A stretch of DNA of 64,000 nucleotides from JAGTVG01 sp963699805 (lineage in GTDB: Bacteria; Bacteroidota; Bacteroidia; Cytophagales; Cyclobacteriaceae), in assembly GCA_963699805.1 (NCBI GenBank), contig CAVOVH010000001.1, positions 575,590-639,589 of the forward strand. Direction: 5' to 3'. The notes beneath the pieces were generated by a model, which was not told the DNA's origin, searched no databases, and saw only the letters and a program-made list of their open reading frames with translations. The translations under genes were made by a program, and so were the position numbers. Each line of letters starts with the position of its first letter. Position 1 is the first letter of the stretch. This document shows, piece by piece, positions 55,154 through 64,000 of this stretch.

Positions 55154-55618
55154 CTATCTGGTTTCGACCAATGGGATATCCAAGGCCAGCTGGGCATTTA
55201 CCAGGGCTTCAATTTTATTTTCTGCCTGGAAATAGCGGGCAGCTTTTCCAGCCGGGAGGATCTTCTTGAATTTGCCGTAATAGCTTTTTTTCAGTTTCAC
55301 TAACTCTTGTTGATAAGAGAGTGAATTCAACCAGAGTTCATCCGCCTTTGCGTCCGTCATGTTTTCGAAGTTTTCGGCAAAATCCTTAATAACCTGGATC
55401 CGCATGTTTTGTACTTTAGAAAGTTCAAAATTGTATTCATTATACAATTCCCAGAAGGGGCCGCTTTCCTGATCGGTTAATTGCATGGCTTCTGCTATGG
55501 CAGCTTTTTTTTCTGTTTTAAGCACATCACGGGCCACTTCGATGTAATCATCAACCGTTTGTGAATAAGCGGCTGAACAGAATAAAATCAAGCTGATTAC
55601 AAAAGTTATTTTTTTCAT
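55154..55618 (-). CDS. Small exported helical protein, Spy/CpxP-like
   Basis: Starting at ATG 55618 the product is 154 residues with a signal peptide (FCSAAYSQ). The mature part is almost all helix, rich in Lys/Glu, with LTDQESGPFWELYNEYNFELSKVQ and a LKKSYYGKFKKILPAGKAARYFQAENK segment that resembles the LTxxQ-like helices of Spy/CpxP periplasmic proteins and similar Bacteroidota sequences. A periplasmic chaperone or stress role is inferred from shape only. The frame is open for 29 codons upstream without a sensible signal, so the later Met is preferred. Confidence 0.65.
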   Translation of the reverse strand: MKKITFVISLILFCSAAYSQTVDDYIEVARDVLKTEKKAAIAEAMQLTDQESGPFWELYNEYNFELSKVQNMRIQVIKDFAENFENMTDAKADELWLNSLSYQQELVKLKKSYYGKFKKILPAGKAARYFQAENKIEALVNAQLALDIPLVETR

Positions 55619-55759
55619 AAGAGTGTTGTTTAGGTTTATTAAAAGATGACGAATTAATAATTGATGGTGTAAGATTAAGTGAGGTTTGTCACAAATCGCT
55701 GACAAAAATATTCCGTTCCCGCAATATAAACCTCTTCATTCATAATTTAATTTTTGTTT

Positions 55760-57007
55760 TTAATACCCGATAAACGGAATATCACCAAAATCATTGATCT
55801 CTATATCCTTGAATCCCACTTCGGAGCCACCTCTTTCCTCAGAGGCAACCTGCAACCCTACCTGCAGGCAGATATTTCCCGGACGGTTAAATTTATCTTC
55901 TGCATAATATTCGGACGCCTTCAATCCATTGACATAGATGCAGATATGTTGTTCGAAAGCGAATATTTCCATGGTATTCCAGTCATCATAATCTACAATC
56001 CCGATAAATGCCCGGGCCCTGGTCACGTTAGATCCTGTTGGCCAGCCATATGAAAAGCCATCGTGATCGTAAATATTGATCTCCATCCCGGATTCGAGGC
56101 TAATATCCTGCGCCTGGGGATCCTGACGGATAAAGACCCCTGAATTGTGTCCTTTAGCAATCTTGAATTTCAATTTGAGATAATAGTTCTGATAGGTTTT
56201 TATTGATTTAAGAAAACTGAAATCATCTTTTCGCGTTTTCCCAAGAATATAATCGTCGATTACTTTCCATTCCCCATCGCCAACGATTTCCCAATTGGAA
56301 AGGTCATGGGATTCAAATAAATTTTCTGGATTTACCTTTACGGTGGAACGCATATAATCTTCGATCTGAGGTCCAGTGATTTCTTGGGTTGGAAAGTTCT
56401 TCAGATAGATATTCCTGAGTTGAATGGTATGTTTTACCTTTCCATCATGGGCCTGGAACCCAATATGACCTTTGAAGATTCTCCGCTGGTGGGTGGTGAC
56501 CAGTTTTTGACCATTGATCACCGTGACCAGGCAATCCCCTTTGGCAATGATTTCCATCTGATTCCAGTCTGTGGGCTTCAGACTGTCGGTCCAGTAAGAA
56601 CGTGCCAGGTTATAAACCGATCCGGTCGGATTCTGGGTGTTGGGCGTGCTGTAAAGATTGATCTCATAGGCAGAAACCGATGGACGGCCGTCCAGGGTTT
56701 CGTTATACCGGATCGCTACGCCACTATTGTTGGGAGGAGGGCATAAAAATTCAAATTTCAGAAAAAAATCTTCGTATTCCAGATCGCTGATTATCCAGCC
56801 ACCACTTCCGGACTGATCATTGGATACTGTGAGAATACCTGAATCGATAGAAGTCAGGACTTTTCCCTGCATATGCCAGCCTTGCAGGTCCCGGCCATTA
56901 AAAATGGATTTAAAATCAGAAGCGGAGTTATCTCCAGAAGGTGCCTGACAGAATTGCATACCAAATCCTATCAGGAACAAAAAATAAATGAATAAATGAT
57001 TTTTCAT
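55760..57007 (-). CDS. Exported protein with two DUF1080 (3-keto-disaccharide hydrolase-like) domains
   Basis: The 415-residue product has an N-terminal signal and two concanavalin-like DUF1080 domains in tandem, residues 33-205 and 222-415. Both repeat the family pattern: FNGRDLQGWHMQGK / FESHDLSNWEIVGDGEWKV, then PPNNSGVAIRYN / KGHNSGVFIRQDP, then DWNQMEIIAKG / DWNTMEIFAFE and a VTVINGQK / ICIYVNGLK strand. DUF1080 members are known as 3-keto-glucoside or 3-keto-disaccharide hydrolases in some cases and glycan-binding in others. The duplication may give two sites. It lies downstream of the CE15 esterase on the same strand. Confidence 0.83.
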   Translation of the reverse strand: MKNHLFIYFLFLIGFGMQFCQAPSGDNSASDFKSIFNGRDLQGWHMQGKVLTSIDSGILTVSNDQSGSGGWIISDLEYEDFFLKFEFLCPPPNNSGVAIRYNETLDGRPSVSAYEINLYSTPNTQNPTGSVYNLARSYWTDSLKPTDWNQMEIIAKGDCLVTVINGQKLVTTHQRRIFKGHIGFQAHDGKVKHTIQLRNIYLKNFPTQEITGPQIEDYMRSTVKVNPENLFESHDLSNWEIVGDGEWKVIDDYILGKTRKDDFSFLKSIKTYQNYYLKLKFKIAKGHNSGVFIRQDPQAQDISLESGMEINIYDHDGFSYGWPTGSNVTRARAFIGIVDYDDWNTMEIFAFEQHICIYVNGLKASEYYAEDKFNRPGNICLQVGLQVASEERGGSEVGFKDIEINDFGDIPFIGY

Positions 57008-57298
57008 AAGTCTTCAAAAAATTTTGTCTGAATTTAAAAAATAAATCCCAATAAGAAATGGAAATGGAGGAATGGTTGGTTTGATCTGGATAAATTTAAC
57101 ATTAAAGGGTGTTAATTAAGTTCGACCCATGATGAATGATAATGTTTTTTGCAAGGGGAAATTTCAGTAGCTGGGTAAACCTGCCATGATTCCTGCCGAC
57201 ACAAGTGACCGATTCAGCCGACTGATTCAATCCTTTGTATTCTAAGTACGCCACGCCCCGTCTTCTAAATGATTCATAACAATCACTTTTAAATTTCT

Positions 57299-58573
57299 CT
57301 ATTTTCCTTTCAAAAAATAATCGGCAAAATCCATAAACTGTTCCCAATCATAATAAGTCAGGTCATGCTCTCCGGACCGGATATGATATCCGATATACCC
57401 TGTTTTTACCGGTTTATTCACCTCAGGCATTTCTTTGATGCCAACCCCCTCAAGACCATATAACTCATATACCTCACCTGCATAATATCCCGACAGGAAT
57501 TCCCCTTTTGGATCGGCCCATTCATCCTGTGCCGCACTGGCAATATAGACGGGTCTGGGAGCAACCAGTGCCACCAGTTCATGCTGGTCGACGGGTAAAT
57601 CATTTTCATGATCATTGTACTGATTGAAGTTATCACAGAACCAGTGTGGAAATGAAGTGTTGATCCGTCCGACGGTTTCACCGAATTTTCTTCTGGATAA
57701 GGCAGCTCCACCGCAACCGGATTCATTGGAGATCACCAGGGCAAAACGGGTATCCCTTGCTCCGGCCCACAGGGAGGTTTTACCCAACCGGGAATGGCCG
57801 ATCACGGCTACCCGGCTCTGATCCACCTCCGGATCTATTTCAAAATAATCCATCGTTTTCGATAGACCATAGGCCCAGGTACTGATCGATCCCCATTCAT
57901 CTTTCTGTGGCATCTTGCCTTCCTGGTAAAATTGCTCATGGATTCCATTACGGAAACCATCGTCATAATCCGGATCGATATCATGATAGCACATGACGGC
58001 AATGCCATAGCCACGTTCCAAAAGGCGGATTACAGGCCACCTATTGGTCCTGACCCCTCTGGACTTTGAATCTGCCTGGTGATTAAAAATATTGAAATTC
58101 GGAACATTTTCCACCCAGCAGTCTGAAATTAGTATTGCCGGATCCGGGAAAATGGTATGATTGCCGTAAAAATTGTACCCCAGGAAGACAGGAACAGGTC
58201 CATTCGCGTTTTTAGGCAGGTACAAAAGCAGATTGACTTCATGTGATCCGGATTCCCCGGAATAAATAATCCCAACCTGCTTTCTTACTGCTTTACCGTT
58301 CAGGGCGACCCGGCTGTATTCCAGCAGTTTGAATGTTACCGATACCTCATTAGCAGGTATTTTTCCATAAACCTGCGATTCGAATAAGGCCAGTATTTCA
58401 GGTCTTCTAAATTCCTCCCATTCCTCTGCATTGGAAATTTTTTTCCCATTTTCAGTTACCAGAAGCTTAGGAAGTTCGAAATCAGGGACTTTTGACTCAT
58501 CATAATTTGGGGTGAACTGGGCCGGTAATTGAAGGGTGACAAAACAAAATATCAGCGCAAGCAAAGATTTCAT
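57299..58573 (-). CDS. CE15 glucuronoyl esterase, secreted
   Basis: The 424-residue product has a signal peptide (LPAQ) and an alpha/beta-hydrolase fold. The bacterial CE15 triad is visible: nucleophile Ser261 in GHSRLGK, acid Glu284 in NESGCGGAALSRR and His403 in SGEHDLTYYDW; the 23-residue gap from Ser to Glu matches characterised bacterial CE15 enzymes. These esterases cut the ester between 4-O-methyl-glucuronate and lignin alcohols, or other uronic acid esters in pectin-like or algal glycans. It precedes the DUF1080 gene on the same strand by 291 bp, so it may or may not be co-transcribed. Confidence 0.87.
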   Translation of the reverse strand: MKSLLALIFCFVTLQLPAQFTPNYDESKVPDFELPKLLVTENGKKISNAEEWEEFRRPEILALFESQVYGKIPANEVSVTFKLLEYSRVALNGKAVRKQVGIIYSGESGSHEVNLLLYLPKNANGPVPVFLGYNFYGNHTIFPDPAILISDCWVENVPNFNIFNHQADSKSRGVRTNRWPVIRLLERGYGIAVMCYHDIDPDYDDGFRNGIHEQFYQEGKMPQKDEWGSISTWAYGLSKTMDYFEIDPEVDQSRVAVIGHSRLGKTSLWAGARDTRFALVISNESGCGGAALSRRKFGETVGRINTSFPHWFCDNFNQYNDHENDLPVDQHELVALVAPRPVYIASAAQDEWADPKGEFLSGYYAGEVYELYGLEGVGIKEMPEVNKPVKTGYIGYHIRSGEHDLTYYDWEQFMDFADYFLKGK

Positions 58574-58678
58574 AGTGAAAAATTAAGGTACTTCAAAAGA
58601 TAAGAAAGTAGTCGGTTATTATCAACAAAAAACAGATCACAAGTCAATTTTTTACCTTAAAGGATGTTTCTGGATTAT

Positions 58679-60340
58679 TTATTTTTTAGATTTTTTGGGT
58701 TTAATGAACATTTTACTTTCAGGGACCATGCTCGTAAGTACCCCAGTCATCAGACTTTCCAGACTGTAATCCAGAAAGGTATAATAAGGATCCCGTTCCA
58801 GGTATATAACACCTTCTGTAAATGAGGTTTTGTCAGGATCATTTTTAGACCGGGCAACTATATTGAGAATGCCAGTCAGAAATCCTTTCTGCTGTGTTTC
58901 GGTAAAATCACCTTCATTGACCTTTATTGCGACAAGTTTAAGATCATGGTAATCAATCTGAAGCGATCCGGTTGAAAGTGTATCGTTACCGGTAATTTTG
59001 AATTGCAGATTGTTTATGATCCCATTATTTATTTCAATCTTTTTTGAATTTTTAATGATGGGATTCAGAGACCGGGCATCCAGCGTATCCATGGTTCCTT
59101 TAATAACAAAGGTGTTAACAGGATCCATTAAAGGAAAAGTAAAATTCATGGTAAGGCCAGCCTCATCCAGGAACCGTGTCGTACCAGAAACATAAAATGT
59201 TTTGTTTTTGTTTAACCGGACAGGATCGGAAGAAAAGAAAAGTCCTTGTACATGAATATCCGTAGATTTCAAACGAATCATCGGTTCCCGGTGGCCGTGT
59301 TTCAGGTAATCGAAGTGTCCCTTCTGAATTTCTATGGTGTCAATTGCGAGGGGTATGGGAATATTTTTAAAAGTAATCCCTGGCAGATACCGGATGGTAT
59401 CTTTCTGAAGTCGTTCAACTGGTCTTACGTAAGTAAAATCAGGTTCATCCACTAAAAGACGATTAATCAATATAGTACCTGATGACAATAAGGAGTCATA
59501 GTTAATGCCAGATGCATCAAGTGAAGACACTTTGAGTTTCAACCAGTTTTTTGAATCCCTCTTTTCCTGTGATGGATTCATTTGGATCCTCTTTAACGAG
59601 AATAAATTATCCCTGGAATTAAAGGAGATTTTGTCACAGATCACCTCGTAATTTTTTACTAATTCATTTCTAAGGTTCATCAAGGATAGATCCACTTCCT
59701 CCAACTTGTAACCGATTGGTTTTTTGAGCAATGTTGAATCTGAGTAAAATTCAGTAAACCTGAGTTTCAGACTGTCAAATGACAAGGCAAGGGAGGTGTC
59801 TTCACGGATAGTAAACATTCTTAGATTTCCATTGATCAATTCAATCAATTTGGTTTCGGCTGAGATAAATTTCTGATCAAGAATATCCTGTCCAAATGAA
59901 GGCTGCTTTTTTATTGGGGTATTTCCGGTCAAATAATAACGTACCATTAAATCCGACAATCTAAATTCCTCCACAACGATTTTATTTGTCCTGAGAAACT
60001 TCATCCAATGAAAATCGAGCATTTCAAATTTTCCCAGTTGAATATTGACGGAATATTTATGCTGCCGAGGTGGAAAAGAAAGGCTGTCAGATATTTCTTT
60101 TCTTGGAACCATCATCAGATTGACAATCCTGACATTGCCTTTTCTGATGTCAATTTTCAAGGAATCGTAGGTAATGTCATATAGCCGTTCAGGATCGTTT
60201 CTGATAAGAGCCGTAAGTTTGTGATCCATAATCCTCTGGAGGATTGGATTGATTTTTGTTGCCAAAGTGATGACTCCAGTAATGATCAGGATCAGTACGA
60301 TCAGAAAAATATAGATGGTTTTGGTTCTTTTTACCTGCAT
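58679..60340 (-). CDS. AsmA-like membrane-anchored envelope protein
   Basis: The 553-residue product has a single N-terminal membrane helix (YIFLIVLILIITGVITLAT) and a long periplasmic part made of repeated beta-strand units with many short hydrophobic/charged alternations (IQLGKFEMLDFHWMKFL, TIEIQKGHFDYLKHG, INNGIINNLQFKITGND), ending in a Lys-rich tail. This fits the AsmA/TamB-like class of bridge proteins that carry lipids between membranes. No catalytic residues are expected. It is the first gene of a minus-strand run, with a 595-bp spacer upstream. Assignment rests on architecture, not on a firm motif. Confidence 0.6.
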   Translation of the reverse strand: MQVKRTKTIYIFLIVLILIITGVITLATKINPILQRIMDHKLTALIRNDPERLYDITYDSLKIDIRKGNVRIVNLMMVPRKEISDSLSFPPRQHKYSVNIQLGKFEMLDFHWMKFLRTNKIVVEEFRLSDLMVRYYLTGNTPIKKQPSFGQDILDQKFISAETKLIELINGNLRMFTIREDTSLALSFDSLKLRFTEFYSDSTLLKKPIGYKLEEVDLSLMNLRNELVKNYEVICDKISFNSRDNLFSLKRIQMNPSQEKRDSKNWLKLKVSSLDASGINYDSLLSSGTILINRLLVDEPDFTYVRPVERLQKDTIRYLPGITFKNIPIPLAIDTIEIQKGHFDYLKHGHREPMIRLKSTDIHVQGLFFSSDPVRLNKNKTFYVSGTTRFLDEAGLTMNFTFPLMDPVNTFVIKGTMDTLDARSLNPIIKNSKKIEINNGIINNLQFKITGNDTLSTGSLQIDYHDLKLVAIKVNEGDFTETQQKGFLTGILNIVARSKNDPDKTSFTEGVIYLERDPYYTFLDYSLESLMTGVLTSMVPESKMFIKPKKSKK

Positions 60341-60935
60341 ATATCAAGGAAGGAATAATTTATTTTCCTCATAAGAGTTAAAAACCAGATCAATTTAATA
60401 TTTATCACCATTCACTGCCTTGTTCGGTTAAGAAATTTTCAAAAAATTATCATTACATTCTTTTGCTGAATGAATGGCTAACCGGTGAATTGTGTAATTT
60501 TCTTAAGTCCGGTTTTAAAATTTGAGAATGGAAATAATTGGACTTAAAATAGTATCTGTTGCATTAAAAATAATCTTTTTAACGGTCCTTTTTCTTTTCT
60601 TCCAGAATGGCTTTATATCCGTTTCGGGCCATCCTATCCATTTTCCCCTGTACAGATTGAGTCAGATTATTCCTATATTCCAGCATACTATTCTGGCAAA
60701 CTTTATTCCCTACCGATAGAATTTCGGCGGCCAGTATATCGGCATTTAAGCGGCATTCAATGCCACGGTGGCGACAGGGATATCATTTTGCATCTGGAGA
60801 ATAGATCGAATGGAATCCCTTCCGTTGATTGAATGGGTACTTTTTACACAGCTCCATGGTCAGACGATGCCCCGTGGTCAGACCAGGGGTGGTGGTCAGA
60901 CTACGAATGGACCGAAAAAGGGACCGGCGAAAAGA
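60341..60935. other. Intergenic region with two small open frames
   Basis: The 595 bp hold a 63-codon membrane-type open frame (60528-60719) and a 37-codon frame built from an 18-bp repeat (60833-60946). Apart from these I see no hairpin or period-7/8 tract. Confidence 0.45.
60528..60719 (+). CDS. Possible small membrane protein, unrecognised
   Basis: ATG 60528 opens 63 codons with one strong hydrophobic helix (IVSVALKIIFLTVLFLFF) followed by a short polar part. No family is recognised and no neighbour supports it; it reads opposite to both flanking genes. Composition is compatible with a real small protein, but chance in A/T-rich DNA is equally possible. Confidence 0.25.
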   Translation: MEIIGLKIVSVALKIIFLTVLFLFFQNGFISVSGHPIHFPLYRLSQIIPIFQHTILANFIPYR

Positions 60936-60946
60936 TTAGAAAATAA
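60833..60946 (+). repeat. 18-bp triple repeat with a 37-codon open frame
   Basis: TGGTCAGAC recurs at 60857, 60875 and 60893, exactly 18 bp apart, inside an open frame that starts at ATG 60833 and would read WSDxxx three times (WSDDAP, WSDQGW, WSDYEW) before a Lys-rich end. The frame overlaps the stop of the opposing minus-strand gene by 11 bp. Coding status is uncertain; the repeat is clear. Confidence 0.5.
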
Positions 60947-63509
60947 CTACGGTCTGGTTGATGGTGCCTGCCGTGGCAGGATATTGAATGATTTCATCAT
61001 TTTCAAGGATCGCCTCAACATTGTATTCCAGATCCTGATTGTTGATGACTGATTTTTCCAGGGTAATTTCGAATACATTTCGATCCATATTCCTTATATC
61101 GGCCGATTTGAAATTCTCTCCTCCCATTTCTTTCCAATATAGTTTTACACTTTTGACTTTTTTTGCACTCAATACCCGCACCTTTAAATAAAGATCTGTG
61201 TCCTTATCCAGAATACTCATGGGAGCCTGGAGGATCAGCCTGGAAGGCCCTTCATAATTCATTCGAGGATGAGTGGAAGAGGGAAGGGGTTCCTTCAGAA
61301 TTGTTTTCAGCATCAAATCGTAAGCATCGAGCCGGTTTAATGTCAGCAAATTGTGTTGTTCGAGATTGGCCATGGTTCCGAATTCAGATGAATTGGTAAA
61401 GGTCATCAGCAGGAATTGAACAAGGCGATTGTAGCTTTCGGTGGCCTCAATACGTTGGGGTAACAGCATCAATCGGCAAAGAGAATCCAGTTTATTTTTA
61501 TCTTTTCCTGCATCGATCAGTTCTGCCATCTTTTCCATTTCTCCCAGAATACATCCCAACCTGGCTGTTTCGCGGGCAAACCGGAAAGTATTTAACCAGA
61601 AATCAAACCGTTCCCGGTTCCCTTTTCCGGAAATTTCATTCTGGAAGGATTCCATCAGCTCAATAAAACTGAATCTTTCCTTTATTTCAGGCCAGGGCTT
61701 ATGGATCACACTGATAGCCCCAGGACCTTTGATCCACTCTGACGCCCGGAATAGATTGGCTTCATATGGCTGGTTGTTTTCAGGGAAAAATTCAGGACCT
61801 CCATCCAATGAAGCAAATATCTTCCCGATTTCTTTTCCCTTTTCCGGGCCAAACTGATGGCTTGCCCAATCTTCATAAAAATCAATCACTGGAAGATCCC
61901 GGCTGTCAATCCCTGTTGTTGCATCCAGATCCAGGTCCCAGCCTGCTTCTGCCAGGGAAGCCAGTGTAGGGTCTACCACCCGAGTTCGCCAATGAATACC
62001 AATTAATCCATTACAGCCATACTGATACGCATCAAAAGCATCTTTACGCATTCTACCGGCCCATAATTGAGGTGATAGGAGTCCCGGATCATCTTCCAGC
62101 CAGGGGATGGCCCACAATGGGCGTTCACCGATCTGATTAAAAGCAGGTTCGATCCTGGCAAATCCGACATAACGATTGATGCAACTGAATGGAAAATTTT
62201 TTGGTAATAATTCATCGAATTCAGTACGATCCCTGGGCGGGCCCAGTACCCATCCGCAGGTTGCCAGGGTAAAAGGAACCTGAAGTTCACTGGCGATCTC
62301 CCAGGCAACGCGAAGATCTTTTTTAGTATCTTCAACCTCTGAGTTGCTCACTTCCGACCATGTCCAATTCTCAGGTGTCCAGAACCAGTAATAATCGAGT
62401 GGATGAGTTTGCGTGATACGTTGAAACATACCTTTGTATAAAATACGGATCAATGAATCGTAGTCAGCTTCCGGATATTTTTGACGCAATTGCTGGTTCA
62501 CCTTTTCCGGAATGGTCAAAGGAGTTTCAGTACCAATACATGTGTAAACGCCCAGGCGGTCGGCCAGTGAAAAACCTTCCTTCAAAACAGCACCAAATTG
62601 ACTGACGAGGAGGATATTTTCCTGCTCAGAATGGGGCCATGGACTCAACTCAGGTAAATAACTTGCTCCAAATTGATCTTTCTCAAAGATGGTGGCGGCA
62701 CCTCCGGAATATTGGGACGTTGGCCTGGGTAAATATCCCCAGGTGGTATCGCCGGTATTAAAATGCAGAAGGGGATAGGCTGCATTCACTTTACCATCCG
62801 CCAGGATCCGATCTTCCTCTCCGATCCAGACCATCGGTTCTGCTTTGTAAGCCCCTGGAAAAATGGATTCCGGATAGGTATGAAATCCAATGAAATTCAT
62901 CTGTAGCTTAGGCAGCTGGGAGATAAAATGTTTATAATCTTCGCGATCCCACCAGTCGGGACCTTCCGGAAAATCATGGAAAGGTAAGATGCCCCGGATG
63001 GTAAACAGGGGTTCACGGATTTCCGAGAATCTCGGCAGATCTAAACCAATTTTTTTATCCGGGATGACATCGCCATGAAGATAAAAACGGCACCCCAGCT
63101 TTTCAAGAAAATGATATGCACCATATAAAACACCCTGGGGATCAGCACCCAATATTACTCCCAGAGATCCATCTTTTGTTATATCTGAATAAATGATATA
63201 ACCTTCCGGATGCAGATTCCCGCATCTGATTTGTAACGAATCCGGCAAAAGATTGACCAATTCCCTGTTTTTTTTCGTACCCAAAACAATCCCGTTGGAA
63301 GGGCTGATTTTCTCAAGAGATATTTCTTCGATGGGTACGAGTACATCCGTCCGTAAATAAATATACCTGCGTAATTCCCTCGCCGAAAGCCACTCTTTTT
63401 CATCCGGTGAATCGGAAAAGTAAATCTTGAATTCATTTTCCTTTTTGCATCCCAGTAAACTGATTAGCAGTAAAAGGAATCCCAGTTGAAAAAATGATTT
63501 TTGAAGCAT
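60936..63509 (-). CDS. Large GH67/GH20-like lipoprotein, probable glycoside hydrolase
   Basis: The 857-residue product has a lipoprotein signal (lipobox LLGC). Residues 25-170 form an alpha/beta domain as found before GH67 alpha-glucuronidase and GH20 barrels (SARELRRYIYLRTD, GIVLGTKKNRELV, GAYHFLEKLGCRFYLHGD). A TIM-barrel-like centre follows with FIGFHTYPE, TCIGTETPLTIPE, YYWFWTPENWTWSE and LIGIHWRTRV; Glu in WTPENW is a candidate acid. A helical region and a C-terminal beta domain (LYLKVRVLSAKKVKSVKLYW) complete it. I cannot match a defined CAZy family. Uronic acid or hexosamine release at the cell surface is a guess. It is 20 bp downstream of the GH97 gene, likely co-transcribed. Confidence 0.68.
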   Translation of the reverse strand: MLQKSFFQLGFLLLLISLLGCKKENEFKIYFSDSPDEKEWLSARELRRYIYLRTDVLVPIEEISLEKISPSNGIVLGTKKNRELVNLLPDSLQIRCGNLHPEGYIIYSDITKDGSLGVILGADPQGVLYGAYHFLEKLGCRFYLHGDVIPDKKIGLDLPRFSEIREPLFTIRGILPFHDFPEGPDWWDREDYKHFISQLPKLQMNFIGFHTYPESIFPGAYKAEPMVWIGEEDRILADGKVNAAYPLLHFNTGDTTWGYLPRPTSQYSGGAATIFEKDQFGASYLPELSPWPHSEQENILLVSQFGAVLKEGFSLADRLGVYTCIGTETPLTIPEKVNQQLRQKYPEADYDSLIRILYKGMFQRITQTHPLDYYWFWTPENWTWSEVSNSEVEDTKKDLRVAWEIASELQVPFTLATCGWVLGPPRDRTEFDELLPKNFPFSCINRYVGFARIEPAFNQIGERPLWAIPWLEDDPGLLSPQLWAGRMRKDAFDAYQYGCNGLIGIHWRTRVVDPTLASLAEAGWDLDLDATTGIDSRDLPVIDFYEDWASHQFGPEKGKEIGKIFASLDGGPEFFPENNQPYEANLFRASEWIKGPGAISVIHKPWPEIKERFSFIELMESFQNEISGKGNRERFDFWLNTFRFARETARLGCILGEMEKMAELIDAGKDKNKLDSLCRLMLLPQRIEATESYNRLVQFLLMTFTNSSEFGTMANLEQHNLLTLNRLDAYDLMLKTILKEPLPSSTHPRMNYEGPSRLILQAPMSILDKDTDLYLKVRVLSAKKVKSVKLYWKEMGGENFKSADIRNMDRNVFEITLEKSVINNQDLEYNVEAILENDEIIQYPATAGTINQTVVIF

Positions 63510-63529
63510 ATGAAAAGGTTATTGAGGTT

Positions 63530-64000
63530 CTAATCCAGTAAATTAAGCACCACTACGAATCCACCCCTGGGACGCATTCCAATCTCCAGGCTGCCACCCG
63601 GCTTAAAGGGTTTTTTTGCATAGCGGAATGAGCGGTCGTTGTCACCGTCGTTGATGATCTCCATCATATATTCCCCTTCCTCAAGGAAAGGCAATTCCAG
63701 CACCACTTTCTGTTCTTCTTCCTGACCATTTATGGCGCCCACGTACCATCTTCTGTCGTTTTCCCTTGCAAGTACGCAGAATTTTCCAGGGTATCCATCG
63801 ATGAACCTGGTTTGATCCCAAATAACAGGTAATTCCTTCAGGAAATTTTTAACAAATTCGGGAGAAAGCAGATAGGCATCGACTTTATCAGCAAAATGAG
63901 TAATCCCGGACTCAAAAACCACTGAGAGAGCCAGTTCATGTCCATAGGTGGTGATATGCGGATAAGTTTGATCTGAAAAAGTTACAGGGGTATAATCCAT
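63530..64000 (-). CDS. GH97 glycoside hydrolase, C-terminal part
   Basis: Only 156 residues at the C terminus are inside the window; the frame stays open to the edge. MDYTPVTFSD, HELALSVVFESGITHFAD, FLKELPVIWDQTRFIDGYPGKFCVLARENDRRWYVGAINGQ and the final beta domain are characteristic of GH97 alpha-glucosidases/alpha-galactosidases, which are usually calcium-dependent periplasmic enzymes of about 650-700 residues. The catalytic residues lie outside the window, so retaining or inverting type cannot be told. The GH67/GH20-like lipoprotein gene follows 20 bp downstream. Confidence 0.87.
   Translation of the reverse strand: MDYTPVTFSDQTYPHITTYGHELALSVVFESGITHFADKVDAYLLSPEFVKNFLKELPVIWDQTRFIDGYPGKFCVLARENDRRWYVGAINGQEEEQKVVLELPFLEEGEYMMEIINDGDNDRSFRYAKKPFKPGGSLEIGMRPRGGFVVVLNLLD

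Noticed and set aside
57102..57347. Minus-strand 81-codon open frame
   Set aside because: Its start overlaps the 3' end of the CE15 gene in another frame and no family features are visible.

Overview
The window looks like the chromosome of a free-living Bacteroidota bacterium. This rests on many lipoprotein and exported glycoside hydrolases, several type I sulfatases, a giant surface protein ending in a type IX secretion (Por) sorting domain, A/T-rich spacers without Shine-Dalgarno motifs, and family choices common in that phylum (GRP sugar porter, DUF1080, Sde182-like, GH97, CE15). A relative of the marine or sediment polysaccharide degraders is likely; I cannot fix the order. No rRNA, tRNA, CRISPR array or intact transposase was seen.

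Layout. 0-2.2 kb: the end of an MFS sugar permease converging on a Gfo/Idh/MocA dehydrogenase across a strong hairpin. 3.1-7.9 kb: a three-gene plus-strand operon (GlmS-type SIS enzyme, ROK kinase, GH2 exo-beta-D-glucosaminidase) that reads as a glucosamine/chitosan-oligosaccharide pathway. 8.1-11.7 kb: a clan-A-like hydrolase lipoprotein, a GH16 lipoprotein and a cation/proton antiporter. 12-18 kb: a DoxX/Tat-like/TIM-barrel fusion, a sulfatase, an Sde182-like protein and a class C serine hydrolase. 18.1-19.4 kb: a gene-poor, repeat-rich stretch. 19.4-30.8 kb: two more sulfatases, a GH63-like enzyme, a LOG-family protein, a GH78 rhamnosidase, a broken SHOCT gene and a YceI protein. 31.2-34.3 kb: a sugar porter with two PfkB-type kinases, one of them RbsK. 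34.4-39.6 kb: a DUF4091/GH123-like lipoprotein, a GH9 enzyme and a fourth sulfatase. 39.8-49.3 kb: a TPR adenylate cyclase and a 2444-residue T9SS multidomain protein. 50-52.7 kb: an aldo/keto reductase, then deoC and a DUF296/PPC gene, each carrying two frameshifts. 53-60.3 kb: two outer-membrane barrels, a Spy/CpxP-like protein, a DUF1080 tandem protein, a CE15 glucuronoyl esterase and an AsmA-like protein. 60.9-64 kb: a large GH67/GH20-like lipoprotein and the end of a GH97 enzyme.

How it works together. Most genes fit extracellular breakdown of sulfated, rhamnose- and uronate-containing plant or algal polysaccharides plus amino-sugar polymers, followed by uptake and phosphorylation of monosaccharides. 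No SusC/SusD pair, anaerobic sulfatase-maturating enzyme or dedicated regulator lies in the window, so import and control must sit elsewhere.

The most unusual signal is not a gene. At least 13 intergenic tracts keep a strict 7-nt or 8-nt period although their unit sequences differ and have drifted. They recur about every 5 kb and several touch the stop codon of the neighbouring gene.
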